NCBI GenBank assembly: GCA_017311185.1
Contig: JAESUZ010000135.1
Location: 62,001-126,000 of the forward strand
Origin: Proteles cristata cristata
Lineage: Eukaryota; Chordata; Mammalia; Carnivora; Hyaenidae
Length of the DNA: 64,000 bases
Direction: 5' to 3'
Numbering within the stretch: position 1 is the first letter of the stretch; the number at the start of each line of letters is the position of its first letter. Made by a program: the position numbers and the translations under genes. Below are positions 1-10,659 of this stretch, in pieces. The notes beneath the pieces are model-generated. The model was not told where the DNA came from. It worked only from the letters and a program-made list of their open reading frames with translations, and did no database searches.

Positions 1-229
1 GTGAAGGGGTCTTGGGAACAAAAAGGGAGGAAACACTGTGGTCGCAGACATCCTGGCCATAATTGCCTGATGGGCCCATTGCCTGCTCTGACCTCGTAAA
101 GCACCATTGCGATGTAGCTGCAAAGCCTGCCTTTATAAGACCCTGGCTCAACCCGGTGTTTGGTCTTTACAGCCCAGGAAGCCTTGATGACCTGTCGGCA
201 TGACCCTAGCTAGTTTGGTTTCTGCTTCA

Positions 230-420
230 CTTTTTGTTGTTTGGTTCATATATTTTTTTCATTTTCATTTTTTTTCCCCTACTCATTTTTTCCTCCATTT
301 TCTTTGCTTTTTCTCCCCCTTTTTTTTTGTCCTTTTTTAGTTTGTTTTTTTTTCTCAGTTTTTCTTCCTTTTGTCTCTTCATTTTCTTTCTGTTTTTTTT
401 CATTTGTTTGTTTCTTTAGT
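230..420. repeat. T-rich low-complexity tract
   Basis: This stretch is almost pure pyrimidine, dominated by runs of T with scattered C. Two overlapping forward frames are open across it only because TTT, TTC and CTT codons cannot form stops; the result is a Phe/Ser/Leu-only peptide. I read it as simple-sequence DNA just upstream of the kinase-like pseudogene, not as a gene. Confidence 0.8.
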
Positions 421-622
421 ATTAGCATTTTAGTACAGTTAGTATAGTTCATCTTGTTGGTATAGTAGTGAGCGTAGTATTGTTAGTATAGCCTAGTGAG
501 TGTAGTTAGCCTTGTTGATATTAGCACATTTTGTATCTTTGGTTTGTTAGTCAGCATAGTTACTGTAGTTTGCAGTGTTATTTAGTATCAGAGTAGTTAG
601 GACTGTTAGTGTAGTTAGCAGG
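420..622 (+). repeat. Degenerate TAGTNTAGTTAG-type tandem repeat
   Basis: About 200 bases are built from loosely repeated words such as 'tagtatag', 'tagtgtagttag' and 'gttagtatag', with a rough spacing of 10-20 bases. The tract ends 6 bases before the ATG of the kinase-like pseudogene. It is too diverged for a fixed period to be set by eye. It could be a decayed minisatellite forming the 5' leader of the pseudogene. Confidence 0.6.
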
Positions 623-627
623 TCACC

Positions 628-1312
628 ATGATTCGGGAGTTTTTGCCTGTCGTCGTTGACGATGAGGCAACCTGTGTTTATGTGCTCCCCAAGTCCATAG
701 GTGGGGGCAGCTTCTCCAAGACAGTGGCTGATGACATCCTCAACCAGGAGATGGATGTCAAATTCATCAGAAAGACCCAGCAGGACTCCACTGGCCTCCA
801 GGGACTTTATTACGAAGCCCAGAACACAAAGACATCGAACCACCGAAGCACCGTCACATCCCTTCAGGTGATGAACACTAGTGAGACCTTACTTCTGTTT
901 ACAGAGTGTGTCACGAGAGACCACCTGGAGGACGCCTGCCCACCCTGGGGCCATGTGGCTGAGGATGTTCCCGACAAATTCTGTCAGCTGATAGACATAT
1001 TGGAGTCCTGCCACCAACAAAGTGTCTTCCCCAGGGACCTGGAGCTACAGCAGCTGCTCTTTGACCAGGACCTCAAGGTAGCACGCAAAGGCTTTGGCTT
1101 GAGCATCCAGTTTGCGGGCTACAAACTCCAAATATTCTGGGAGAGCCCCAATCCTGCTGCCCCGCAACTCTTCCTGACTCAGGAAGACCCATTTCCTCTC
1201 ACAGATGTGTGGAGCCTTGGGTGGGTGGGTGTGGGGGGGTTTGTACTGCCTAGCCACAGGATTTGAGCCCTTTGAGGGAAAGGTCATCTGGGACTTCCTC
1301 AGGGACTTGTGA
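628..1312 (+). pseudogene. Sperm motility kinase (SMOK)/MARK-like protein kinase pseudogene
   Basis: The open frame starting at 628 (context 'accatga') reads as a Ser/Thr kinase domain of the MARK/SMOK group without introns. In order it shows a glycine-loop-like 'IGGGSFSK' near residue 24, 'VKFIRKTQQ' at the usual lysine strand (residues 43-51), 'LFTECVTRDHLED' at the hinge, 'FPRDLELQQLLF' at the catalytic loop (normally HRDLK..N), 'KGFGLS' at the DFG position, an APE-like 'AAPQLFL' and 'TDVWSLG' of subdomain IX. So the HRD histidine, the metal-binding Asn and the DFG Asp are all replaced, and no activity is expected. After VWSLG the frame is broken at a G-rich run (about 1225-1239). The expected continuation 'LYCLATGFEPFEG' is in another frame and soon meets TGA at 1310-1312. 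SMOK kinases act in testis and sperm in mice. This copy looks dead. A related MARK-family retrocopy is the main alternative. Confidence 0.8.
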
Positions 1313-1800
1313 CAGCAGAGTGTTCTGATGCTGATGTCACTCGAGGATGGAAACGTTTGGAGCACATTGAGATGCATCCAAGCAGGACAGAGAAGAACGG
1401 ACAAAGGGGAAAAATCCAGGGTGGGAGGAAGGTTAGCCTTTGACTGAGACACCCGATTAAGAAAACAAGGACCCCATGATGCCTCAGATGATGGCAAAAT
1501 GGCCAGGCTGTGGCCCACCCAGCCTAGAGGCCACTATCTGCTCACTGAGCCCAGCCAACTCCTGGAGCCCCACCCTGGCCTCCCCCTCCAGCTCCAGCGC
1601 TTTCTCCCTAGGGTCCTTTAAGACCGCCGAAGAGACCAGCATCAAAACCGACAACACCATCAAAATCAATTATTAGGAAGACCTAGAAGACAAGGAATAG
1701 ACCCCAGAGAGAATCAGAACTAAACCCCAAACCCAATTCTGAAAACTTCTGTGTAATTTAAAGAAAATATTTAAGAAAAATAAAGTGACTCCACAATAAG
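1313..1800 (+). pseudogene. Probable 3' tail of the kinase-like pseudogene, with polyadenylation signal
   Basis: No intact frame links this stretch to the kinase domain. Around 1476-1673 a Pro/Ser-rich peptide is open ('PPSLEATICSLSPANSW'), resembling a low-complexity kinase C-terminus. It partly matches the stretch near 5590-5690 ('PPSLESRIST'). An AATAAA lies at 1779-1784, 15-20 bases before the apparent end of this unit. No poly(A) tail or target duplication is visible, so I cannot say whether it is a processed copy or a decayed native intronless gene. Confidence 0.45.
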
Positions 1801-1861
1801 AGAGCCACGGTCCATGCCTTTTTCTTCTTTTGTTTTTTAAGTTTCAGGAACCTTAAATAAT

Positions 1862-2032
1862 TATTTGTTTTGAAAGAGAGGGACAGGGTGAGTGGGGGAG
1901 GCGCCAGAAGAGAACCCAAAGAGGCTCCCGGCTCTCAGCTGAGATCTGATGCAAGGCTCCAATGTCCAAAACTATTGAGATCCCAACCTGAGCCCGGACT
2001 GCGAGTGAGATGCTTAAGCGACTGCGTCCCAC
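1862..2032 (-). mobile_element. Degenerate CanSINE (antisense)
   Basis: The order is 'tttgaaagagaggga', a purine-rich body, then 'gagatgcttaagcgactg..cccacccagg'. This is the antisense order of a CanSINE from tail to head. It is strongly diverged and runs directly into the three-copy module, so it is old. Confidence 0.6.
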
Positions 2033-2215
2033 CCAGGTTCCCCGTCCCTGCCTTTGAAGTGGAGGGCAAGATGCAGAGCTCCAGAAAACCTGTGGACAGG
2101 CACAGGAGAATGGCCAGGGTGATGGGTGGGACCAGATCCAGGACACATAAAGACACTACAGGAATGACGGCGGGATAGCCACAATGGATTTGGAGTTGTA
2201 GGAAACACAGGGTGG
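2033..2215 (+). repeat. Local three-copy module, copy A
   Basis: This copy contains 'gtccctgcctttgaagtgga', 'aagatgcagagctccag', 'gaatggccagggtgatgggt', 'gggaccagatcca' and 'gtaggaaacacagggtggag' in order. The same words in the same order recur at 5247-5440 (copy B), and the first half recurs at 6329-6420 (copy C). In all three, antisense SINE-like sequence sits immediately to the left. I do not recognise it as a known family. It could be part of a local duplication or of an unrecognised dispersed repeat. Confidence 0.65.
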
Positions 2216-4456
2216 AGGTGGTGACATTTTGGGGTGATGTGGGGTTCGTGGGTTCCAGAGCCAATGGCCAAGAAATGATTCATGAAGAAATCTTTGGTGC
2301 AAAAAGGTGATTTTAAGAAAGCATGGGGCCCGGTCCCTGAGGCAGGGAGAGCTGCGCTGGGGTTGTGTCGGGTAGCTCATTATGTACTCTCTGGTTGGAA
2401 GGGCGTTAGGGGTAGAGTAAGTCTCCATGGAATTCTGGAAGCAAGGTTCCAGGGCCTTGAGGGGCTAGATGTTGGTGGGGAAACGCTGTACATTTATTCC
2501 CATTTAATGAAACCTTAGTCATGAGACCCCTTACGTGGATGTTGGCGACCACAAGGTTGGAGTGTAATTGCCAGCATGTAGGATGGGGCCATTGAGATGA
2601 AGTAGACTTGCAGGGTCCTTGAGGTTGGAATGATGTGAAGCTAAGGTTCTCTTTTGCCCCCACAGAAATGTCCTCCTCGAGCCAGCTGAGCTCCTAGAAG
2701 GAGGTTCCTCTACCTGTTTCAAGGACTTGTCAATGGGCTGCAGGCAGTAAGGGAATTTAAGTTTTCACTGGCCTCAGTTTCCCACATGGCCACGGCAAGC
2801 ACTTGGACTTTGTTCTGGGGTAGCCAGGAGTGTCTGAGGAGGATCACAACATATTCCACCTGAGAGGGCCGGAACCAGCCTGTATCTTGCCCTCAGCCTG
2901 CCTCATGCTCCCTCACCATATCCCCTCTGAACACTTTTGACGCTGAAATCATTAGGGCTACTGAAGATGGAAGGGCTTATCTTCTGTAGCATCTTCCTTC
3001 TGAGGAGGGGTGTAGAGTTGTCCCTACCTGTCACAGTCAATGTGGGCCAGTCAGGGAACATAGAGGGGAGTTAGAAAAGGCAGAGACAGTGGAATCCATC
3101 GTGGGCAACTGGTATGAACCTCCTTGAGGAGAAATGATCGTGTGATGGCTTGAAGTGATGGCAAGGATGGAGTCTTGGTACCAGGCAAGGAGACTTGGGA
3201 GAAAACAGCCAACCAGAATGACAATAACTAGAAAAATGAGCCCAAATGGAAATCCTTTGGTAGCTGACAAACCTCCTGCAGTCTAGGAGTTGAACCAATT
3301 ATTGAAGAAAAGAGGAGGATTGTTTGAAGTGCCAATTGGAGTACTCGTGTCATTCAGAAATCCAGAAATGTTTCTGCAGGTATCCAGAATGTACACCTGG
3401 CATTTGTGTTGGACGAGGGTGTCTGTTCCACTTTGTGCAGCAGTTAGCACATTGCATGTCATTCTATTTTGCAGAACTGTTTTATGCATTTGGGTATGTT
3501 ATTTGGGTATTTCACACTAGAATGGTATGGTATGTAGAGAGTCCTTTAAGGCCTTAACTGGGTAACAGGTGGTGGATAGTCATCCTAGAGACTCTCTTTT
3601 GTTGAGGAAGCAATCAGCTCATGAATCAGAGGTACTTTTCTAGATTGAAGAGAAACAGAGGTGACTGGTTAAAGCAAATTACCAAGCTCATGTCTACCAG
3701 TGCTCCCCTTGAGATGTTAGATGTCAAGCCAGAAGCATCTTCAGATGAGGGTGGGAACAGGCAGCAGGAATCTGACGGGGCTTTCTGGTGTGTGACCCCA
3801 GTGTCTGTGGTGGTCCTTTTGAATGGCCCATTGTAAGAAGGAATTGTTAGTAAAACTTGGGAAAGGGAATGAAAAAGAGTTGTGACCATCCTCATAAGAG
3901 AAGTTTGAGGTCTTCCACAGACCCACAAGAAGAAGAAGGCACATGAGTTTGCTCATTGATTTCCTGCAAAAGAGGGTACAGGTTTTAGTTAGATACAGGA
4001 GCTGGTGAAACATGCCCCTCTAACTTGACTACAGCCCTTGTATTTTGGAGTCAAATTGGCAGTTGTGATAGACTTTACATCCTTTGAAGAAACCAGGTCT
4101 TGTGGGTTTATATGGGGTGGGTTTCTAGTAACTGTCATGTCAGGTTTAGGGGGGACATGGTTTGCATGCTTAGAGATGTATGAAATACCCCAGCCTCAAG
4201 TGAATCACGAAGAAAGCACTGGCGTCTTTGTCTCTTGATAGGTCTACAGTAGGAAAAGTCTATGCAGGCACTGGTTGGGGGAATCCATCCCATCCTCTGG
4301 ATGTTTCAATCATATACCCGTGGGATTATTATTCCCACAAAATAACAAGCAAGAAGCCTATCTGTACCTGTGCTACGGTGACAAGTTTTCAGAAGTTGAG
4401 CTCAAGTTTTCCAGCTCAGCTAGGCAAACAACAAGCTTTGAAAGACCATCATAACT
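2216..4456. other. Unassigned non-coding stretch
   Basis: Base composition is ordinary and only short frames are open, on both strands. I see no kinase, LINE-1 or SINE signature. It may contain an old LTR or LINE relic that cannot be recognised by eye. Confidence 0.4.
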
Positions 4457-4472
4457 AGAAGTGACCATCCCC

Positions 4473-4699
4473 GGGGTGCCTGGGTGGCTTAGTCGGTTAA
4501 GCGTCCGACTTTCGCTTGGGTCATGATCTCGCGGTTTGTGGGTTCGAGCCCCGCATCGGGCTCCGTGCTGACTGCCAGCTCAGAGCCTGGAGCCTGTTTC
4601 AGTCTGTGACTCCCTCTCTCTCTGACCCTCCCCTGCTCACACTGTCTCTCTCTCTCTCCTAGAAATAAATAAAACATAAAAAAAATTAAAAAAAAAAAA
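4473..4699 (+). mobile_element. CanSINE with perfect 16-bp target duplication
   Basis: It has a full head ('ggggtgcctgggtggcttag'), a B-box-like 'gggttcgagccc', the CT-rich body, and a tail with AAATAAATAAAA followed by a long A run. The flanks 'agaagtgaccatcccc' at 4457-4472 and 4700-4715 are identical. An unmutated duplication and a pure A tail indicate a recent insertion. Confidence 0.95.
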
Positions 4700-4715
4700 A
4701 GAAGTGACCATCCCC

Positions 4716-5189
4716 AAAGACGTGCTATTGAAACAGGTTTTTTCTCGAAAAACACTCGTTTTCAGAGAGAGTCAAATAAAGACTAATTTGCTTGTAGAAC
4801 AAGTCCAGTTTTAACACATGTGGTCTAATTACCTACATTAGTGCAGCAAGAATAGCAATTGATCATAAGGATCTTTTTAAGTCAACTCTGCCAGAGCCTT
4901 TTCTAAAGGATCTCCAGATTGACCTGTAGCAGCTCTTGGGGCCCGACGCCAAGCCAGGTACTTCCCATAGACAGGCCTGCGAACCCCACAGAAGTGAGCA
5001 AATTCCTCTTCACAGGGTCCCATATATATCCTCAGGTGCCTGCCCCTGCCAGGAAGAGACATTCTTGACTCTCCTGAGGAGGTTGCTGGGAACTCAGGAA
5101 ACAGGGTCTCAGGCCCACATATCCAAGGGGCTATTTGACTCCACGTTTCTTAAGTCAACCTTAGTTCCTTAGAGCTACATGATCTAAGC
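4716..5189. other. Unassigned stretch, possibly an old LTR-type repeat
   Basis: There is no coding signal and no SINE or L1 signature. Phrases such as 'cacagggtcccatatatatcct' look like ancient mammalian LTR sequence, but I cannot place them in a family. Confidence 0.3.
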
Positions 5190-5246
5190 TACTGCGAGAT
5201 CTCGACCTGAGCCCAAAGCAAGTGAGAAGCTTAAGCAACCAAGGCC
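5190..5246 (-). mobile_element. Truncated CanSINE head (antisense)
   Basis: Only the head-side portion is recognisable: 'gagatctcgacctgagccc' followed by 'agaagcttaagcaacc' and 'gcccacc'. It abuts copy B of the local module, as in copies A and C. Confidence 0.5.
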
Positions 5247-5440
5247 CACCAAGGTTTCCCGTCCCTGCCTTCGAAGTGCAGAGAAAGATGCAGAGCTCCA
5301 GGAAGTCTGGGGACCGCCAGAGGAGAGTGGCCAGGGCAATGGGTGGGACCAGATCCAAGACAGCTTAACATGCTATAGGAATGACAGCAGGATACCCACC
5401 TGCTAGAATTGTAGTTGTAGGAAACACAGGGTGGAGGGCC
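5247..5440 (+). repeat. Local three-copy module, copy B
   Basis: This is the longest match to copy A. It shares the 'gtccctgcctt' start, 'aagatgcagagctccaggaa', 'gagtggccagggcaatgggt' and 'gtaggaaacacagggtggag', so the similarity extends over about 190 bases. It lies immediately before the kinase-tail-like stretch at about 5450-6040. Confidence 0.65.
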
Positions 5441-5449
5441 ACACCATCA

Positions 5450-6040
5450 GGGTGAGGCCCTTCCTTTCTGCTGACTCCAAGAGGCACATCCTCAATCTAG
5501 GAGGACCAAATCTAGGAGGGTCTACAGGTACTGACAGAGGCAGTACAAAGTACTGCGGCGAGCCCTCTTTAACTGCCGAATTCTTTGAAGAGAACATAGG
5601 CCCAAGGGGACCAGGAGACCAAGAAGAAGGTAAAAGTGCCAGACGGTCTCCACCCAGCCTGGAGTCCAGGATCAGCACACAGAGCCTAACTCCCTGCGGA
5701 CGTCTTGGGCGCCCTCCTCAGGCTATGGCACATCGTCTCTGCAGAGCCCTGGGAGCCCTCCTGCAGCCCCAGTTCAGCCCCACAGCAGAGCCCTGTGACC
5801 CCTTCTGCAGCCCCAGCCCAGTCTACCAGCAGAGTCCAGGAGCCTTCTCTTCTACCTCCAGCCCACCTCCCACCTCACGAGCCTTGGCACCTTGTCAGGC
5901 ACCGGCATCTGCAGTAGTAGCAGATCCCTAGGTGGAGTCAGATGGGCCCAGCGTCAGTCATGGGACACAGACACAAGTGGGAGCGTCTACGGGGAACCAG
6001 GGAGAATGACCCTAGAGCCAGAGCGAAAAGTCAATTTCAT
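5450..6040 (+). pseudogene. Possible 3' fragment of a second SMOK-like kinase copy
   Basis: An open frame from 5431 to 5931 gives a Pro/Ser-rich peptide with 'RRSPPSLESRIST' near residues 69-81 and a repetitive PSxxQQSP region later. It shows patchy DNA similarity to the tail of the kinase pseudogene at about 1450-1560, for example 'ccacccagcct' in the same relative setting. A SINE and module copy C follow, as after the first pseudogene. No kinase domain is present here, so the call rests on the tail similarity and the shared layout. A chance GC-rich open frame is the alternative. Confidence 0.35.
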
Positions 6041-6159
6041 TCATCAACTAATACATTCATTCAAAAATATATGTTTAAGAAACATAAATTTAAACTTTTA
6101 TGACAGAGCCATGGCCTGTGTCGTTATAGTATTTTGTTTTAAGTTGAAAGAAACTTCAA

Positions 6160-6328
6160 TACATGTTTATTTTGAGAGAGAGGGACGGTGCTAGTAAGGG
6201 AGGGGCAGATAGCGAGCCCAAGCCCACTCTGTGCGCTCAGCACAGAGTCCCATGCGAAGCTGCAACTAACAACCACCTGTGATGATGATCTGAGCAAAAC
6301 CAGGAGTTCGATGCTTAAGTGACTGTGG
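6160..6328 (-). mobile_element. CanSINE (antisense), degenerate
   Basis: It starts 'tttattttgagagagaggga' and contains 'gctcagcacagagtccc' and 'gatgatgatctgagc'. It ends 'gatgcttaagtgactgtggcc', an antisense SINE read from tail to head. It sits directly before module copy C. Confidence 0.7.
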
Positions 6329-6420
6329 CCCACCCAGGTTCTCTGTCCCTCCTTTGAAGCGGAGGGAAAGATACAGAGCTCCAGGAAGCCTGGAACAGGC
6401 ACAGGAGAGTGGCCAGCAGC
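6329..6420 (+). repeat. Local three-copy module, copy C (short)
   Basis: It matches copies A and B through 'gtccctcctttgaagcgga', 'aagatacagagctccaggaa' and 'aggagagtggccag', then diverges. This truncated copy fixes the minimum shared core at about 90 bases. Confidence 0.55.
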
Positions 6421-6929
6421 TGGACCCGACACGGGCTGGTGTGTGACGCATGATGCGTGCCCTGGATGGACAAGGAGGCCTGGGAAGAAGATCTGGTCCC
6501 GTGGACCGTGGGACTGTGTGCACCCCTCAGAATTCTCTGCAATGGATTCCAATTGAGAGCATTTACCATGTCCACGGCCTCCAAGAAGAGAGGCCACCCT
6601 AGCTGCAGGTCTGTCCTTCTGTCCCCAACTGGGTGAAGCTTTAGAGACTAGACTGATTTTCCTGAGGCGTCTAGCTCCTCTCCTGCTCTTGTGTTTTTCA
6701 TATGAGGAGGAGAGAGTATGTCATTTTATCGTGGAATAAAGTTGATGCTCCAGAAAGATGTATCACAGATCCTCTGTTTGCATCCTCCCCACACAGAACT
6801 GGGGCGGTGCATGTCCCAGGTGGAGGGGCGTGGCGTGGGGTGATGTAGTAGTAGGGAACTCACCAGAACAATGAAATGGAAAAATAACTTAAGGGACTAG
6901 TCCCAGGACGACTGCAGGGCAGAGATGGT

Positions 6930-7139
6930 GGGGGTGCCCGGGTGGGTCTGTCACTGAGTGGCTAACTTAAGCTCAGCTCATGATCTTGCAGTTCCTGGCT
7001 CTGAGTCCTCCGTCAGGCCCTGTGCTTATAGTTCCGATCCTGGATCCTGTTTTGGATTCTGTGTGTGTCTCTCTCTTCCCCTCCCCAGGTCTCACTCTGT
7101 CTCTGTCTCCCTCAAAAATAAACAAATGTTAAGAAAATA
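6930..7139 (+). mobile_element. CanSINE, diverged
   Basis: The head is 'gggggtgcccgggtgg', followed by 'gctcatgatcttgcag' and a CT-rich body. It ends 'caaaaataaacaaatgtt'. Several substitutions in the head mark an older copy. Confidence 0.85.
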
Positions 7140-9655
7140 TTTTTTTTTAAATGCAGAGGTTGTGTATTACCTGCCTCCAATACCTTCCTTGGCTCACATT
7201 TCCAGAAGAACCAAGGGGAATATTTGGTCCCGAGCCCTATGTTGAGTGTGACCAAGAGGTCACAACAGGGTCACAAAGTCCCATAAACCAGCCTGTGTGG
7301 GAGAGGAAGTGGCATGGGTGTGGGCCCCCAGGGTGCCTTAGGAGTCCTATGAGCAGGGACCCACAAGATGACTTGCACTACACAAGACACCCTTGGCTGC
7401 ACGTGCACAGTGGGCTCTGGGTGGGGAGCCCCAGAGTCAGTAATGGAGCCCCTCAGCGATTTGGCACCATTGGTGGGTTTTCAACGGGCTCCTGAATTAT
7501 GAATTCCTTCACTCAGTTTGTGTGAGGGACAGTCTCTCATAAAACATGAGCTCAGGGTAGAGGGTGGGCAGTACCAGGACAGATCATTAAAAGGGATGTG
7601 GCAGACCTGTCCATGTGGCCCCCAGGGGCAGTAACCACTTCTCCCAGTACTCAGACACCCAACTGTGAACCGGGCATGTGGCCACCCAGGACTGCAGCGT
7701 TCCCAGCATCCTCTGAGGCAGGGCTGGTTGTGTGAGCACCTTCACCCCCACTGCATTATGGGAAGGGAAATGAGTTAGAATTCTGGGATGTCTCCCAGCC
7801 CAGAGAAGCAGGCCCTTCGTGCTTCTCTCCCTGTCCTGCTGCTGGGAGTGTGAGCCCCATCATGTCCTGTGTGGGCCAGGGCAGCTCCTGGGATGACAAG
7901 GCTTCGGGAAGAGGAGCTTCCTGGAGCAGCCCTGCCAGGCCCTCCCTGGACTGTCTGCCTCTGGACCAAGCAGGAGAGAGATGCAAACTCACGCGTGGGA
8001 CCTCTGTGACGGCAGCTGAACCCTGTTGTAACCAGGACGGCAGTTTGGGGGCAGACTTCTCTATGTGGTTCCTTGGGGTCAGGCTGCTCCTAGAAGCACA
8101 GCCCTCAGAAATTCTCAGCCCCTAATTCCATGGGGTGAGCAGCCAAGTTCGACTCCAGCACTCCCCTCTCTAGGTGCTTCTCTGGACACGCAGGGGATCC
8201 ACGCTCCCAGCATAGGGAGTCCGAGTATCTTCCAGGGACTACCTCTTCTTCCTTCCTCCCACACTGGCGTATTCTTGCTCTCTCCCAGAGAGGCGGCTGG
8301 GTTTGAAATACACTGTGGTGACTCTTACCCTTCTAATAGCTGCAGATTCTAAGTGAATAACTCCTGCAACAGGCTGTCTCATGCACAGTGTCACTTGATT
8401 ATTGGTAGAAAGATGGAGCCGAAAAGTTCCCTGCTAAGTGAACAGGCTAAAAGACGAATTTGAAAAACCAACAGAGAGCGCACGCAGGAGGAAGTAGAGC
8501 CTGGGACTCGGTGAAGATTGATTCTGAGCTCTTGGTCTGGGGAGATGGATCCTTAAGACTTCCGAGATGCGTGATCTGCTCAGTGTCCTTTCCTATATGC
8601 CCTGCACTCTTCCACAACCTGCCATTTTACAGGGGAAAGGACTTCTAGTAACATGAACTTTGTGGGAGTTGTTGTAACAAAGTCTACAGTCCATTTGTTG
8701 GTTGACTCTTCTTGTCTGCACAGCCTGGTGGCGCTGCTTTAAAATAAAGTGTATGCAGGTAAAATCTGATGTTCAGTAAGTCCTAGAGATCAGGAGACGA
8801 TGCCTTTGAAAACAGATTGTTACTCCTGGTTCTCAAGAAGAAGGGGCTTGCCATACCATTCAGGGTGCAGGGCCAGTGAAGAAGCCCCAGGAGGATGGAC
8901 AGTAGTGATGGGCGCCTTTATGGTGGTTTCTGCAGGAGGGAACAGGCGAGGCAGGGAGGCAGGCTTAGGACTGGCTAGTGTGGCTACTTTCAGGACTCTG
9001 GGGCCGGGGGCTGTCCCGAATGACCTGGTACCTGGCCCTGGGGTGCTTCCCGCAGGTAGACAGTGGCCCAGGGGAGGAGAGACTGACGCATAAAGGAGGT
9101 GGTGGGTGTGGGCTCTGGGATGATTGGTTTCTCTTTGGCCTTGGACCCCTAGGAGGAGGATTCTTCATGGGGGCGGGAAGACGTGGTGACAAGCCAGAGA
9201 GGCTAAGTCAAAGTGACACAGATAAGGCATGTCAGTCAGAGAGATGCAAGCTGGCCGCATCTCAAGTGTCACCTCCTCAGAGTAACCATCCCCCCCTCCC
9301 CAAACTCCAGTGTTAGGATCTCCCACCCATAGTCTCCCTCGCCATGACCCACATCATCCCTTCAGGGCATTCAAGGCTCCACGCCTGCTTGGCGCCTGGC
9401 CATGGTTCCCCTCTCCGGAGGAAGTGTCCTCACAGTCAGCACCAGGTCCTGTGCAATCTCTTCTCTCTCCACTGCTGCCCACCCCTGCTCTGGCTGGGCC
9501 CCAGGTCCCCAGCCCCATGCAGGCTCCTCCAAGCTTCCTGAGTCCTGCGCTTTCCCCTGACACACGGTTCCCTTCTAACACACTGTGCCCACGGCCTCCC
9601 CTCCACAGTGCCTACACCCCAGGAGCAGGGGGCAGAGGTGTCTGGGGTTTGTTTG
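7140..9655. other. GC-rich unassigned stretch
   Basis: About 2.5 kb is relatively GC-rich and free of SINE and L1 signatures. Many overlapping frames of 60-140 codons are open on both strands, as expected from composition. None shows a recognisable domain, and splice-like sites cannot be validated by eye. This is the most plausible place for an undetected exon, but I cannot support one. Confidence 0.4.
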
Positions 9656-9669
9656 GTTGTTTTTTGTGT

Positions 9670-9750
9670 TTTGTTTTGTCTCATTCATTGCTGTGTCTAC
9701 AGCCTAGGTCAGTGCCAGGCACATAGTAGGGGCTCAATAAACAGTGAATC
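9670..9750 (+). repeat. MIR element tail
   Basis: The text 'cagtgccaggcacatagtag' followed by 'gggctcaataaacagtgaat' is the classic 3' end of the ancient mammalian MIR SINE. It shows that this part of the window is old, orthologous eutherian sequence. Confidence 0.8.
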
Positions 9751-10462
9751 GACTACCCTTAGAACCACCCAGGACACCTCACTCAGCACACCTGACTGTA
9801 ACTGCCTGATGAGCTGTCTCCCAGAGAGATGGTGTGCTCTTGGAGGGGCAGCCTTATACTGGCACACCGAGGGTCTAAGCCCTGTTAGCATGCATGAACT
9901 TGGGCAGGCCCCTTGTCTCCCTGCAGACAGGCCTGGCCACAGCCACATACAGGACATGGTGCTTCGTGAGCCACCAGAGCTGCAGCATCGCACCAGGCAT
10001 CTGATGCTATGTGCCCTCAGTGTGTTAGGACACTGGACCTTGAGGGAGTCTGGGGTCTGCAAATGCCTGATGAAGGGATGTACAAGGGAAGTCAGAAGCC
10101 ATGGCACACCTTGGGGACACTTCCCAGAGCCCTTGCTCCCTGGCCTGTTCCACCTCCTCCCCTTCTCAGCTGCCTCTACAGGGCCAGCCTTGAGGGCTGC
10201 ATTCTCAGCCCAGTGAGCCCCCTGGCCAGGAGCCAGGGCAGGCCGGGCACTGCTGTGGCTCATGCCCAGGTGAGGAAGTGAAGCTCCACCAGGCTACAGG
10301 GAGGACAGCAAACTCAGGTGCCTCCAGGGGCCAGGTCTGGGGAGGCAGGGAGAAGCCTAGGGAGCAGTGGGGACTGTGGAGAGTGGGGACACCAGCTCTG
10401 TCCCCAGGGATTCCCGCTCAGCTCCAGAAGAGAGCTGCCCAGAGGGAGTGGCCCTCACGAGG
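9751..10462. other. Unassigned GC-rich stretch
   Basis: Frames are open on both strands (about 200 codons on plus, 184 on minus), but the two overlap and neither gives a recognisable protein. I treat them as compositional. Confidence 0.4.
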
Positions 10463-10659
10463 ACGGATCTCCTTTTATTTTTTTTTAATTTATAGTTTTA
10501 AATTTACATCTAAGTTAGTTTGCATAGAGTACAACAATGATTTCAGGGGTAGTCTCCTCAATGTCCCTCACCCATTGAGCCACGCTCCCTCTACAACCCC
10601 TCCAATAGCCCCCTGTTTATTCTCCATAGTTCAGAGTCTCTTATGTTTTGTCCCACTCT

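Noticed and set aside
234..447. Two short forward frames rich in Phe, Ser and Leu
   Set aside because: They come from a T-rich low-complexity tract where stops cannot arise; there is no protein-like composition.
5431..5931. 166-codon frame as a functional gene
   Set aside because: It is Pro/Ser-rich with no domain, and its DNA resembles the tail of a nearby kinase pseudogene. I list it only as a possible pseudogene fragment.
9436..10263. Several 60-200 codon frames on both strands
   Set aside because: They overlap each other in a GC-rich stretch and none shows a recognisable domain.
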